From positions 156,238-220,237 of IMG/VR virus record IMGVR_UViG_3300011934_000017: a DNA stretch of 64,000 nucleotides. One strand, written 5' to 3'. Below the pieces are notes generated by a model that saw nothing but the letters and a program-made list of their open reading frames with translations, ran no database searches and was not told the DNA's origin. The DNA comes from a virus. Both the position numbers and the translations under genes were made by a program. Positions 24,046-33,576 of the stretch are shown piece by piece; position 1 is the first letter of the stretch, and each line of letters begins with the position of its first letter.

Positions 24046-25233
24046 ATGCTACCCAATTTCATGAAAAAATTGCGGTCTTTCCGCGATGTTTTGAACTTCA
24101 TTCGCACGGCTCCTGCTGCTGCTATAATGCGTCTTTTTACTTCGCGTAAAAGCAAATATGATGAACTAATGCGCAAGGTAGATGGATTCGTTACTATCCT
24201 TGAGGCCAGCGACAACGTAACTACTCTCGATGTGTCTGGAGGACCTGTAAAGAAAGGCGGAAAGACTGTAAGCTTTAAAGACCGTGCTGCCGTACCTATC
24301 GACAACTTCAAGGTACCGAATCGGAGTAAGCTTGCCGAAGACGTTCAACTGTTTGAAGGATTGGAGCAGTCCCTCGAAGAGCTTGAAGCAATGATGCTTG
24401 GTATCAGAAACCGAAAAGATCCTGCATCCCGCAAGTTTATGAAAGAAATGAAAGAATATCACGTTAACATGACCAAACAACGGGATAAACTTCACGATGC
24501 TATGGATGACCTGTCCAATAAGCATCTTCCGCCTGAAATGAAAAAGCTGATTGCGGCACTGCTTCGACACGTCGATGCCACTATTCCTAAGGATTCTTAC
24601 GAAGGCATGAGTCGTGACGTGTATGTTACCTCTCACAATTCTTTAGGTAACGACAAAGACAACGAGCCTATAGAGTTTACCTGTTATCTGTATATAGAAG
24701 GTCTGATGGAAGATGCTTTTAGAACAAAAGAGTTGATTTTGGTACTTACAGGTACTGTTCATGAAGACGTATCGAAAGCAGGTTCTTCCTTCTATCTGAC
24801 ATTCAACCTCACTGCTCTGACACGTTTTGCTAATCCAGGTGCTTTCAAAGAAGGCAAAGATTTAGCAGGTACCAATCTATCTAGTCTGATCAAGTCTATG
24901 GAGAAAGAAGCTACTCGCCTTATTTCTATGAACTCTATGATGCCGCATATTGGACGTAGAAAGCTGAAAGCAACACCTCAGCAGATTCAATACAGCGGCA
25001 TTATGGACGTTGACGGTGTACTGGACGTTGGTGTTGAAGAGGACAATGTTGTTATCAAAGTCATCGATATGGACGACGATGTTATCAACGAAGATCTGTG
25101 GCCCGAAATCATCGTCTATCTGCGCAAGGTACTTCGTGCGCCTCGCAAGTCCTCTTTCGTATACACAATAGAGAAAGCAAAAGGCGTTAAGTATATTCGG
25201 GTATCCAGCGTAAACAACCCAGCGAGTGTTTAA
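24046..25233 (+). CDS. Hypothetical protein, possible paralog of 22944 product
   Basis: 395 residues from the ATG at 24046, two bases after the previous stop; the earlier in-frame start lies inside the previous gene. It has a helical N-terminus, a beta segment (EFTCYLYIEGL; ELILVLTGTV; SSFYLTFNL) and a helix with repeated Ser/Leu/Lys (LSSLIKSMEKEATRL), in the same order as the upstream protein. The end is acidic, then basic. Function unknown; the neighbours suggest a virion part. Confidence 0.75.
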   Translation: MLPNFMKKLRSFRDVLNFIRTAPAAAIMRLFTSRKSKYDELMRKVDGFVTILEASDNVTTLDVSGGPVKKGGKTVSFKDRAAVPIDNFKVPNRSKLAEDVQLFEGLEQSLEELEAMMLGIRNRKDPASRKFMKEMKEYHVNMTKQRDKLHDAMDDLSNKHLPPEMKKLIAALLRHVDATIPKDSYEGMSRDVYVTSHNSLGNDKDNEPIEFTCYLYIEGLMEDAFRTKELILVLTGTVHEDVSKAGSSFYLTFNLTALTRFANPGAFKEGKDLAGTNLSSLIKSMEKEATRLISMNSMMPHIGRRKLKATPQQIQYSGIMDVDGVLDVGVEEDNVVIKVIDMDDDVINEDLWPEIIVYLRKVLRAPRKSSFVYTIEKAKGVKYIRVSSVNNPASV

Positions 25234-25253
25234 GTCACCGCTCAGGAGGTGAC
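25234..25253 (+). promoter_or_regulatory. Hairpin overlapping a ribosome binding site
   Basis: GTCACC (25234-25239) pairs with GGTGAC (25248-25253). The second arm includes the end of the AGGAGGTGA site of the next gene, so folding would hide the site until ribosomes from the previous gene open it. Confidence 0.45.
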
Positions 25254-25256
25254 ATA

Positions 25257-26261
25257 ATGTATATTCATCAAAGAGCTGGGTTCATCCATCAAAGAACTGG
25301 CTCAAACTTTCGAGTAACACCTTGGCCGACTTCTGGCGCAGGGCATTTTCGACTATTTAACAAACCTAAGCTAAGCACCGATCTATCTGTTATTGCGGAG
25401 TATATAGCGGAAGCCCTTTTCAATACTAACAGAGCGTTCGTTAGGCATTCCACTTTCACACTGGTCAATGTTGTGTCACCTATCGCTAATCTCAGCTATG
25501 GGTACAACAAAGAACCGTATGAATCCATACGTCGTTTTCATCCCCTGTCATTTACGTTCGCGTTTACTCGACGTGATACTTACAACGGTGTGTATCGCCC
25601 TCGTTTTATGCTGCGTCCGTATCCTCAAACTACATTCTGGGGATTCACGTTATTAGGAAATTCTGACTTTCTCACAGTCAATATTCCTAAGCGTGTTATG
25701 AGAGAAGCGGGACTACTCATTCCCAACATGCGTGAAATGGAATGGCTGTACATGGCGATAGGAGCTTTCTCTAAAGGCTTTGCACGACAGTTTGATTTCT
25801 ATACGACGAAAGGAATGTTTCGACAGAAGCCTATTTCCGTAGAAGTAGCTAAAAGTAGATTCTATCACGCTCGCTTTCAAGCCATGTTAAAGCGGGTGCC
25901 TTATAACTACTGGGGCTACAACAGGGATATGTGGCAGCTTGCTCCCAACTTCATTAGTCCTCGTGCTGCAAACGAAGACTTTCTGGACTTCTACTGCCGC
26001 TATCTGTCGGAAGAGTTTTACGAACAGTACAAGACCAACAATGTTAAACGCATTGAACGTGCAGCCCGTGATTACCTGAAGCCAGGTGTACAGCAAGCGA
26101 TTAATGCTGTTAACGCACAGTCGATTCCTGATAACCCTAGTAGAAATTTCTTGACCGTTCAACACATGCTAGACAACAATATCAGCAGTCTAGGCAGAAA
26201 AACTGGTGTGGATAACATCGTTCAAGATTTACTATCCAACAACTTTGGAGAAGATTCATGA
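25257..26261 (+). CDS. Hypothetical virion-type protein
   Basis: 334 residues with a very strong AGGAGGTGA site. It is rich in Phe, Tyr and Arg (TFWGFTLLGNSDF; NYWGYNRDMWQLAPNF; FYCRYLSEEFYEQY) and ends in an Asn/Ser-rich helical tail. The aromatic-rich composition is common in head or tail-completion proteins. It overlaps the next gene by four bases (ATGA). No family recognised. Confidence 0.75.
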   Translation: MYIHQRAGFIHQRTGSNFRVTPWPTSGAGHFRLFNKPKLSTDLSVIAEYIAEALFNTNRAFVRHSTFTLVNVVSPIANLSYGYNKEPYESIRRFHPLSFTFAFTRRDTYNGVYRPRFMLRPYPQTTFWGFTLLGNSDFLTVNIPKRVMREAGLLIPNMREMEWLYMAIGAFSKGFARQFDFYTTKGMFRQKPISVEVAKSRFYHARFQAMLKRVPYNYWGYNRDMWQLAPNFISPRAANEDFLDFYCRYLSEEFYEQYKTNNVKRIERAARDYLKPGVQQAINAVNAQSIPDNPSRNFLTVQHMLDNNISSLGRKTGVDNIVQDLLSNNFGEDS

Positions 26262-27493
26262 GTAACGTTGTTTCCGTACTAGAAGGTGATACGTGTACGC
26301 TTGTTGAGCAGTTTGTGGATGACTTTGAGGATCCACTGTCGCTTGCCAACACTGAAGCGGGTCCAATGATTCGGGTGTACGATGATGATCATGACTTGAT
26401 TGTAGAGCAGATTGCTGTACCAGATCATAAAGGTCAACCTGGTGATTGGTCTGTTGATATCACAATTCCTCAGATCGGTCTGACTGAAAAGAAACAGTTC
26501 ACTGTCATTTGGACGTTCAAGACTTCAGACAATGAGGTGCACCGCTCCAAGCAAGCCATCTTTGTTGAACCCGATAGCGAAACCCGTGAGTCGGATATAA
26601 TCGTTGTGGTAGGGCGTGATCGTATCATGCAGGTAGCACTGCCTGTAGACTTCACACCAACCGTAGTTGAGACACCTGGTGATCCTGCAACAAAGACTCC
26701 TGCTGTTCGAGGTGTAGAAGGTGACACTCTTCGATTCTCATTATTCCGCAACAATATTCCTTTGTTCGGCGAAGAGGGTCTTATTTATGGCGCCAAAGAC
26801 TCGGGTATTAAGCTTACGCAGCATATAGGTAAGACCGTTGCTACGCTGCCTGCTTCAGTAGGAAAAGCTAAGCTTGAACCTCTGATTTTGATGGTAGACT
26901 ATTCAAAGCCCGGCATGATCATACCCACTACGTTGACGTACAAGGTGTGGCCTATAACGCCTCAAGTTTTGATTGCTGCTTCTCAGATGGAAGACTTCAT
27001 CAACAAGGCGCGTATTCAAAACGTCATTCCAGAGCTTGATTACACTCAGCCTGATTTGATTCAATACCTGTATCGAGGTCTAGCGTTACTTAATTCGTTT
27101 CCTCCTCACACAACGAATTTTACTGGTACCAACATGCAGGGTATTTTGTTGGATGCTTGGTTGCAGTGTAGTTCTTACTACGCATTAGCCTCACAGCTTC
27201 AGGCAGAAGGCGCAATGGCTTTTGACTTCTCAGGTCAAACCGTAAGCCTTAACATTGACCGTACTCCTGCTATCGAAAGTGCGTTAGGTCGGGTAGAGAC
27301 CGCATTAGATCAAAACGTTAAACCACTTAAAAAGCTACTTGCTAAAGCAGGCGTTCTTGATGGTGACGGTTCAGCAGGCGGTCAAGCTATAAACGGTGCG
27401 CATCATCTGGGTACTTTGGGCGTTATGAATGCTCCTACTACACGTCTTCCACATGCTGGGCACAAAGGTTCCTGGTTCCGTCCATTCTATTAA
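26258..27493 (+). CDS. Hypothetical structural protein with beta domains
   Basis: 411 residues, ATGA-coupled to the gene before. Residues 1-220 look like two beta-sandwich domains (DTCTLVEQFVDDFEDPLSL; DWSVDITIPQIGLTEKKQFTVIWTF; DTLRFSLFRNNIPLF). Residues 230-360 are helical, and the Gly/Ala/His-rich end reads GGQAINGAHHLG. The mix fits a neck, tail-completion or decoration protein. This is an inference; no motif is diagnostic. Confidence 0.75.
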   Translation: MSNVVSVLEGDTCTLVEQFVDDFEDPLSLANTEAGPMIRVYDDDHDLIVEQIAVPDHKGQPGDWSVDITIPQIGLTEKKQFTVIWTFKTSDNEVHRSKQAIFVEPDSETRESDIIVVVGRDRIMQVALPVDFTPTVVETPGDPATKTPAVRGVEGDTLRFSLFRNNIPLFGEEGLIYGAKDSGIKLTQHIGKTVATLPASVGKAKLEPLILMVDYSKPGMIIPTTLTYKVWPITPQVLIAASQMEDFINKARIQNVIPELDYTQPDLIQYLYRGLALLNSFPPHTTNFTGTNMQGILLDAWLQCSSYYALASQLQAEGAMAFDFSGQTVSLNIDRTPAIESALGRVETALDQNVKPLKKLLAKAGVLDGDGSAGGQAINGAHHLGTLGVMNAPTTRLPHAGHKGSWFRPFY

Positions 27494-27505
27494 TAGGTAT
27501 TTACT

Positions 27506-28840
27506 ATGATTATTCATCACGATAACACTGTCCTCGCTGCTGCCAATAAGGATCCGCGCAATTATGGTTGGTACGAACTCACGGGCGCAAAAGCTACCTT
27601 CGAACATGCTCACAAGACACATGAGCTAATTCTATCTCGCGGTGAGAAATATGGCCTTAAGGAGTACCGAGGTAAAGTATTTCTAGTAGACGGCAGTGAT
27701 TTGAGTATTCAATTCAGTCTTACACTGGATGAAGCTACTAAGCTTGTTAAGAAGTCTAAGCCTTGGTCAGGAAAGATCAGTCGCTACAAAGTAAATGCTG
27801 GCGCTCCTAAGCTGTCTGGACCTAAAGCTTCTGGACCTAAAACGATTGTTACAACGCCTAGTTCTGCTCCCAGCGATTCGCTAAAAGGCTTAGACATTCT
27901 AAAAGCATTAGGCAAAAGTAAACCAGAAAGTGACAAAGAAAACGGTATTTCGTTTAAGCGCGTTGTCGCTTCTGGTACTCCATCTACTGTAATGCGTAAG
28001 CTCACTAAGATGGGTTTGGCTAAAGCGCAAAAACATAATGAGGAGCCTTTTGTTGAGTGCGATGACGGTGTTCTGCTCGTCAAACGTCACGAGTTGAAAG
28101 AATCGCTTATCATGTTCTTCAAGCCTACGACATGGAAAAAGTATAAGAACCTAGAAGCACAGCCTGTTAAGACTCCGAAGACGCCTAAGACTCCTAAAGA
28201 GCCCGTGTCCGCTCGTCCTCCAAAGCCACCTAAGACTACAACTACTAATTCAGGTCAAAAGGTACAGCACACACCTCGTACGGAAGCTGTCAAACTGATG
28301 GATTCTGTTAACGGAGCACCTCTAAGTGCAACGTCTATGCCTGTAGAGCTAAAAGACCCTGAAGTTTATGCAGCGTCCTTGTACGGTCGTGAAGTTAGCA
28401 CAGGGCGTCGAACATCTCCTAGATCCGTGACTACTGTAGGTTATGCTCACATCAAAGGCAAATTCTGTCTTGTCGGAGTCTCCACCAGTATGAAAGGTGT
28501 CAATATTGTAGGCTTTCCCCTCACTGATGTAGAGAAACATGCTACAAAACGACTTCAGGATCCTCAGCTTTCTTATAAAGATTTCTTGTATATGAGGAAT
28601 TTAGCTTCAAATGAAATAAACAACATTCATGAGCGCAGAGCCAACACCAAAGAGGAATCCCACGAGAAGTTTGAACGTATGAATCCGCAACCGGGTATGC
28701 GAGCCACTATTAAGTTTTCCAACGGAACGCAGTCTACGACTATCGTAGATGTACGACGTTCTGACGCTACTATTGGAATTAAGGGAAGTGGCAAGAAGCT
28801 TCGTTGGATTCCAATGAGCATGGTAAAGTTTGTTGAATAA
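27506..28840 (+). CDS. Protein with shared GEKxG domain (copy 1)
   Basis: 444 residues. Residues about 15-95 form a domain that is also found at the N-termini of the 28856 and 42686 products: DPRNYGWYEL, then LILSRGEKYGLKEYRG, then FLVDGSDLS and a SGKI motif. A Ser/Pro/Lys linker follows (PKLSGPKASGPK), then a middle domain (150-215), another TPKTPKTPKEP linker, and a C-terminal part ending with an SH3-like stretch (MRATIKFSNGTQSTTIVDV). No catalytic motif is visible. The shared front domain suggests a common targeting or assembly signal. Confidence 0.8.
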   Translation: MIIHHDNTVLAAANKDPRNYGWYELTGAKATFEHAHKTHELILSRGEKYGLKEYRGKVFLVDGSDLSIQFSLTLDEATKLVKKSKPWSGKISRYKVNAGAPKLSGPKASGPKTIVTTPSSAPSDSLKGLDILKALGKSKPESDKENGISFKRVVASGTPSTVMRKLTKMGLAKAQKHNEEPFVECDDGVLLVKRHELKESLIMFFKPTTWKKYKNLEAQPVKTPKTPKTPKEPVSARPPKPPKTTTTNSGQKVQHTPRTEAVKLMDSVNGAPLSATSMPVELKDPEVYAASLYGREVSTGRRTSPRSVTTVGYAHIKGKFCLVGVSTSMKGVNIVGFPLTDVEKHATKRLQDPQLSYKDFLYMRNLASNEINNIHERRANTKEESHEKFERMNPQPGMRATIKFSNGTQSTTIVDVRRSDATIGIKGSGKKLRWIPMSMVKFVE

Positions 28841-28855
28841 CTCTGGGATTCCATT

Positions 28856-30484
28856 ATGATAACGCAAATGTATAGAGAGGTTCTTTCTGCTTCTAATCGA
28901 GATCCTCTACAGTATGATTGGTACAAGGTAGTTTCTGACACAAAGACCAAGATTGATCTTGGCACTGTCGTCATGGAGCTATCTAAGGGTGAGAAGTTTG
29001 GCATCAAGAAGACACGCGGCTCATTCTTCATTATTGACGAAGACAACCTCGCTAAGCAGTATAAGGTAGAAGAACGTCACGTCAACCGTATTTTGAAACG
29101 TTCGAATTCTTTCCGAGGTAAAATCGACGGAATTAAGGTGGGCGGAGCTTCGAGTTCTGCTAAAGAGCCTCGTGCTCCGAAGCAACCCAAAGAGCCTGTA
29201 ACACCTAAAGCACCTAGTGCCCCGAAGCGACCTAAAGAGTCTGCAACACCTAAAGCACCTAGAGAGACTTCAGGTATAATACGAAGAAGGCCCAAACAGC
29301 CTAAACAACCTGAATCTTCTGATGGACCTAAGGCACCTAAACAACCTAACGCACCGAAGCAGCCTCGTGCTCCTAAGCAGCCCAAAGAACCTAAGCAGCC
29401 CAAAGAACCTAAGTCGTCTACTATAACACGTAGAGCACCTAAAGAGCCTGTTATCGACGACGAGCTGGATACGGACATTGATGACGAGCTGGACGAAGAC
29501 TGGGAAGAAGAAGACCTCGATCTTGAAGGGGATGAGGACTTAGAGGATGAGGACTTAGAGGATGAGGACTTAGAGGAAACTGTTAACGCAAAGCCTGATA
29601 TCAACGACGATGACGACGCTTTGTTAGCAGCTTTTCCTAAAGCTAGAGGGCGTATAAGAAAGAAAACTCCTTATCAGAAAATGTTAGAAGAGGACGCAGC
29701 AGAAGAACAAGCGGCCCGTGAGGTTAGGAAAGAAGAAGTCAAGCCGTCTCCTGTATATGATGCTCCCGCACCTGTGAAGCGCGATATATCGAAGATTAAA
29801 GTTCCTTCTGTTTCCGAACTTCCACAACCTATTGACGATGCCGATTTTAAAAGGCTCGCAAAGGCCGCGCAAGCCCTTTCTATTGCATTGTCTCGTAAAG
29901 AAAATTCTTTGCCGAAAGAGTCTCAAGAAGTTTTAACTTGGCTCAACGCTTTGACTTCCAATATCTCTCCGCTTGAAGAGGAATTTGCAGTCAAATTCCC
30001 TAAGAGAAGCATGTGGCCTTCCATCGAAGAGTTTAGAAACTTCCTTAACGACTGTCTGCAAAACGCCTTAAATCGCACAGTGTCTTTGGCTGTGGGTAAC
30101 ATTGAAAACGAAGTTGACCTTCTTTTGGGCGAGTATGCTGAGCATAAATTCCAAGAAAGCGCTTGGCGAGCCAACATCACCAAGACAGAGTACCATATCG
30201 AAGATGTGCTAAGCAATCTAGGCTTTGAACAGAAAGACGACTCTGCCGTTCTAACTTTGGATTCGTCCTCTTTTATTCAAGCAGCGTATAACCCAGAAGG
30301 CAAAGGCATCAAATTAGAGGTTCAGAAACACAGCTTGCAGCAGGTAGAGACTCAACCCGATGATGAAGGTCTTGTTAAGAAAACCGAGAAGATTTTACCT
30401 GACGGTCCAGCTAAAAAGCTTCTAATTCCTTTCTCAAAAACTGCTAAAGCCAATATAGAGCGCCTAGTAAACGCTGTTCGGTAA
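28856..30484 (+). CDS. Protein with shared GEKxG domain (copy 2)
   Basis: 542 residues. The front domain (DPLQYDWYKV, LSKGEKFGIKKTRG, FIIDEDNLA, FRGKIDGIKV) matches the 27506 and 42686 products. Residues 100-195 are a long Lys/Pro linker built from KEPKQPK- and APKQP-type units. An acidic block follows (195-250), with three tandem DEDLE units. The C-terminal ~220 residues are helical (ADFKRLAKAAQALSIALS). The charge pattern, basic then acidic, is like an intrinsically disordered tether. Probably a virion protein; function unknown. Confidence 0.8.
   Translation: MITQMYREVLSASNRDPLQYDWYKVVSDTKTKIDLGTVVMELSKGEKFGIKKTRGSFFIIDEDNLAKQYKVEERHVNRILKRSNSFRGKIDGIKVGGASSSAKEPRAPKQPKEPVTPKAPSAPKRPKESATPKAPRETSGIIRRRPKQPKQPESSDGPKAPKQPNAPKQPRAPKQPKEPKQPKEPKSSTITRRAPKEPVIDDELDTDIDDELDEDWEEEDLDLEGDEDLEDEDLEDEDLEETVNAKPDINDDDDALLAAFPKARGRIRKKTPYQKMLEEDAAEEQAAREVRKEEVKPSPVYDAPAPVKRDISKIKVPSVSELPQPIDDADFKRLAKAAQALSIALSRKENSLPKESQEVLTWLNALTSNISPLEEEFAVKFPKRSMWPSIEEFRNFLNDCLQNALNRTVSLAVGNIENEVDLLLGEYAEHKFQESAWRANITKTEYHIEDVLSNLGFEQKDDSAVLTLDSSSFIQAAYNPEGKGIKLEVQKHSLQQVETQPDDEGLVKKTEKILPDGPAKKLLIPFSKTAKANIERLVNAVR
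29531..29575 (+). repeat. Tandem 15-base repeat, three copies
   Basis: GATGAGGACTTAGAG is repeated three times without change inside the acidic block of the 28856 gene. It encodes Asp-Glu-Asp-Leu-Glu units and suggests recent slippage growth. Confidence 0.9.
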
Positions 30485-30577
30485 TCCTGCCCTATGTTGT
30501 GCTGTTGAAAACCTGTCCAATATCGTAATTTAACTTGCTATAGCAAGCATTTACCTTCCTATGTAGGAGAATCAAAA

Positions 30578-31456
30578 ATGAGTAACCACTCACGTTCCGT
30601 TGTGAACACCATGGTATCCGAACTCAATCGCAGCAAGAAGCCGCGTATCAATATTGTTGATGTTCAGCGTACCGCAAACGAAGGCTACGCTCGAATCACC
30701 GCCTCCGTTACCCACACTACTGCCAGCCGAAACGACCACGATCTGGTCATGCAGGCTATCAGTGATGTTGCTGGCGCTAAAGTTCGTCCAGTCGAAGGGT
30801 CTTTTCACGCACTGGCCTCCAGCGATGTTGGTGACACCATTACAGGTATCGTTACGTCAAATCCTGAGACTGTTGCATACGATGAAGCCGACTCGCAATT
30901 CAAGGCTGTATCAAGCAACATGTTTATGGATGAAGAAGAACAGCTTTGGGCACTTCGTACTACCGAAGCTGGTGATCTGCTGGTCAAGAGTCGCGGCAAA
31001 GAAGACGCTGATATCATTGCAGACCTAATGACCAGCCTTTCAAGCTCCGATGTTGGCACTCTGGCGTTCGAAGCAACCGCTTCTGCTAACCGTGACAAGG
31101 GTGTACGTAACAGTGTAGAAGGCGGTGACTTTCTTTCATTCGTTAATCCGCAGACTGAGCAAGTTGAGTTCGGTGCTGTTGTTGCATCCGTGTTAGATTA
31201 TAACGGCTCTGAAATGAATCAACTGGTTGTCCAATCTTCGAACGGATCCTCTCCTGTTCAGATTGACCGTGCTTTGGCTCTTGGTGTGTTCGACGACGTA
31301 GACTACGATGATTCTGGTCTGATCGACGAAAATAGTGTCGAGGCTTCTGCTCACACGTTGGACTTCATTGCGTCTTACTACCAGAAAGTCTTTCAGCGCG
31401 ATCCTTCGTACTTCGATAAGTTCATGGAACGTTGGATGAACCACAAGTTCTGCTAA
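30578..31456 (+). CDS. Probable abundant virion protein
   Basis: 292 residues. It is a unit by itself: a 93-base leader with GTAATTTA and CTTGCTATAGCAAG (a perfect 14-base palindrome), GTAGGAGA before the ATG, and a strong terminator after. The codons look better adapted than those of the neighbours (many CTG, CGT, ATC). The protein is Ser/Asp/Val-rich, with an alpha/beta N-terminus (RINIVDVQRTANEGYARITASV) and a helical end (YYQKVFQRDPSYFDKFMERW). No homolog is recognised. Single-gene control and codon use suggest high expression, as for a capsid, decoration or tube protein. Confidence 0.75.
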   Translation: MSNHSRSVVNTMVSELNRSKKPRINIVDVQRTANEGYARITASVTHTTASRNDHDLVMQAISDVAGAKVRPVEGSFHALASSDVGDTITGIVTSNPETVAYDEADSQFKAVSSNMFMDEEEQLWALRTTEAGDLLVKSRGKEDADIIADLMTSLSSSDVGTLAFEATASANRDKGVRNSVEGGDFLSFVNPQTEQVEFGAVVASVLDYNGSEMNQLVVQSSNGSSPVQIDRALALGVFDDVDYDDSGLIDENSVEASAHTLDFIASYYQKVFQRDPSYFDKFMERWMNHKFC

Positions 31457-31463
31457 GTCTACT

Positions 31464-31490
31464 GGGGGAACTTTTCGTTCCCCCTCTTTT
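31464..31490 (+). terminator. Intrinsic terminator
   Basis: The stem GGGGGAAC/GTTCCCCC (31464-31471 with 31477-31484), loop TTTTC, is followed by TCTTTT. It isolates the 30578 gene. Confidence 0.9.
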
Positions 31491-31505
31491 GGAGGTTAGT
31501 CGCCT

Positions 31506-32462
31506 ATGGCTCGCAAAAAAGGAGCAACTGAGATAGATGTATCAGGCAGTGGGTTTATTGATGATCGAGGTCGTCATGTTAACACTGATATACCTGAAGA
31601 CGCGCGCCGTTCTAGCTCTGGTAAATCCAACTCGAAGCAACGCTTAAAGGATAAGCAAAGCAAGGCGGCTAAACGCAAAAAGGAGATTGAAGAGGAGAAC
31701 GAGCAAGCTAAAGCACCTTCACAGCGTAAGAAGAAAAAGAAGAAAGAAGACACGTATTCCTTAGATCCAGAGAAAGAAAAAGCACGAAAGCGCAAGAAGA
31801 AAGACTCAGATACTAAGAAGAAAGAAAAAGAGGCTGAAAAAGCCGACGGGAAGAAAAAGAAGAGAAAGAAGAAAACAGTAGGCCAACTGTTGAAAGAAGG
31901 TAAAACCGAGCAGGCTAGAAAGAAAGCCAGCAAGCTATCTTCAAAAGCTTTGACCGTTGCAAATGAAAGTGAAAGCGGTGAGTTAATTCAAGCGGAATCT
32001 GCGGGAGATTTAATGCCTTCTGCTTTAAACTCCGAAGCTGAATTTCTCCAAGAATACTATCACATATATGGTACACTAGGTTCCATTATTCGTAACCTAG
32101 AAAAGCGCATGACTGAACCTAACAGTCAGGTTAACAGTAAAGACGTTTATGCGCTAATGACCATGTATAGCCAGATGCGTGAAACAATCGCGGATCTACG
32201 TTCTATTAAGGATATGAATGAACAAGCGGAAGAGCTTGCGAAGCATGTTTTTGATCCTGCTGCTAAAAGCGCGGGTGAGTCACTTGTAGGGCTTTACTTT
32301 AAAGTGTCCTCCTCTATACGTCAAAGTGTTAACGATCCTGCCGTTGTCGAAGCCTTGATTGAGTCGTTAAAAGGTGATGTAGGAGAGCAAGCCTCTAACT
32401 TACAGGATCAGTTCGACGTTGCTCGAAGCCGCATTGTTGACATTCTAAACGGCGGTGCCTAG
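31506..32462 (+). CDS. Lys-rich protein with helical C-terminal domain
   Basis: 318 residues with GGAGG before the ATG. Residues 40-140 are almost all Lys, Arg, Glu and Ser (QRKKKKKKEDTYSLDPEKEK), disordered and DNA- or RNA-binding in character. Residues 165-318 form a helical domain (AEFLQEYYHIYGTLGSIIRNLEKRM). The order, a basic arm plus a helical bundle just before an HNH gene, recalls packaging modules, but no terminase motif is visible. Function unknown. Confidence 0.75.
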   Translation: MARKKGATEIDVSGSGFIDDRGRHVNTDIPEDARRSSSGKSNSKQRLKDKQSKAAKRKKEIEEENEQAKAPSQRKKKKKKEDTYSLDPEKEKARKRKKKDSDTKKKEKEAEKADGKKKKRKKKTVGQLLKEGKTEQARKKASKLSSKALTVANESESGELIQAESAGDLMPSALNSEAEFLQEYYHIYGTLGSIIRNLEKRMTEPNSQVNSKDVYALMTMYSQMRETIADLRSIKDMNEQAEELAKHVFDPAAKSAGESLVGLYFKVSSSIRQSVNDPAVVEALIESLKGDVGEQASNLQDQFDVARSRIVDILNGGA

Positions 32463-32470
32463 GAGTCAAC

Positions 32471-32797
32471 ATGGGAAAGAAAGTCAGAGTAGGACCACCT
32501 AGAGTGGGACCTAAGATTGTATCTAAGATAAGACGCACTCAAAAGCAGGCTTATGGTACGTTAAAAGAATGGTCTGTTATCACAGCGGCAGTTAAGCGCA
32601 GAGACAACCACAGATGCAGGAAGTGCAATTCTACGTCCTATCTCCAGGTCGACCACATAGTACCAGTGTCTCGCGGTGGACGGTCTGTAATGTCTAATCT
32701 TTGGACGCTTTGCGATTACTGCCACTCAAAAAGACCAGGACACAAAAACGCAAAGTCACTAATAATGCACCGGAGAAGAAAGGAGACTAAAAAATGA
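32471..32797 (+). CDS. HNH endonuclease
   Basis: 108 residues. It is a compact HNH domain: CRKC (49-52), LQVDHIVPVSRGG (Asp61, His62), Asn76 in MSNLWTL, and CDYCHSKRPG (Cys81, Cys84, His85). The two Cys pairs bind structural zinc. A basic N-terminus precedes the domain. Small HNH proteins work either as homing endonucleases or as partners of the terminase in packaging; nothing here decides. It overlaps the next gene by four bases (ATGA) and follows the previous by eight, so it is integrated in the operon rather than a loose insertion. Confidence 0.9.
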   Translation: MGKKVRVGPPRVGPKIVSKIRRTQKQAYGTLKEWSVITAAVKRRDNHRCRKCNSTSYLQVDHIVPVSRGGRSVMSNLWTLCDYCHSKRPGHKNAKSLIMHRRRKETKK

Positions 32798-33576
32798 TGC
32801 TTTCTATTTCCGGTAAAATGAGGACACTTCTAAAGAAACTGAAGTCCAAACCCTCTTTACGTATCGAAGACTGCTTTCCACATTGTCTGTCTGATCAATT
32901 TCGAGAAGTGTGGAATGAGTTTCTATCTTCGTTAATGGTCAAGAATATTCTATCGAGGCATGGTACCAATATAATAGGTCAGTATTATGTTGTCGCCTTG
33001 TTTCTATCGTACATGTCACGATTTACTAAGGTACCCAGTAATCTAGGTGCTTTTGATCTGTATGAGCCGTCTCCTATTTATAAGAGAATGACAACAGAAA
33101 TAAATCACTTAAAGCTTTTAAGCAAGCTGAACCTGACATTCCATTCGCATTCGTTCAAACTTCAAGCGGAAGATGTAGCATGGGCAAGATGCTTGATTGA
33201 CGTGCGGTGCACAGGTATTCTTACGTACAAACTAAATGGCAGAACGCCTTTAGAAGCCTACCTGTCTTCCCTCAGCCCTTCTGTCTTCAAGACTTTGCCT
33301 AAAGAGCTTTATTCGGACAAATCTAAAGACAAGAAAAAGCGAAGAGACCAAAAGCTTGTGACGCCAGAACAGCAAATAAACTCTTCCTATGGTTGGGTGC
33401 CGTTATTTTCGAATAACGAAGTCCGCGTTGAAGTGGCTCGTGCTCGATACAGTACCATAATTTTAAGGTACTTTTTCACAATTCCCGGATTCTTTTGTTA
33501 CGGCAGTGGTGACCCAGCACGGTTTTCAAGGCAATTACGTACAAAGCACGAGGCCAGTGCTTTTATTCCCAAATAA
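32794..33576 (+). CDS. Hypothetical protein
   Basis: 260 residues, with AGGAG before an ATG that overlaps the HNH stop. It has a basic N-terminal helix (MRTLLKKLKSKPSLRIED), hydrophobic and Tyr-rich segments (IIGQYYVVALFLSYMSRF), and a Lys-rich loop (KSKDKKKRRDQK). No membrane protein pattern and no known motif are seen. Its stop touches the promoter element of the following unit. Confidence 0.7.
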   Translation: MMLSISGKMRTLLKKLKSKPSLRIEDCFPHCLSDQFREVWNEFLSSLMVKNILSRHGTNIIGQYYVVALFLSYMSRFTKVPSNLGAFDLYEPSPIYKRMTTEINHLKLLSKLNLTFHSHSFKLQAEDVAWARCLIDVRCTGILTYKLNGRTPLEAYLSSLSPSVFKTLPKELYSDKSKDKKKRRDQKLVTPEQQINSSYGWVPLFSNNEVRVEVARARYSTIILRYFFTIPGFFCYGSGDPARFSRQLRTKHEASAFIPK

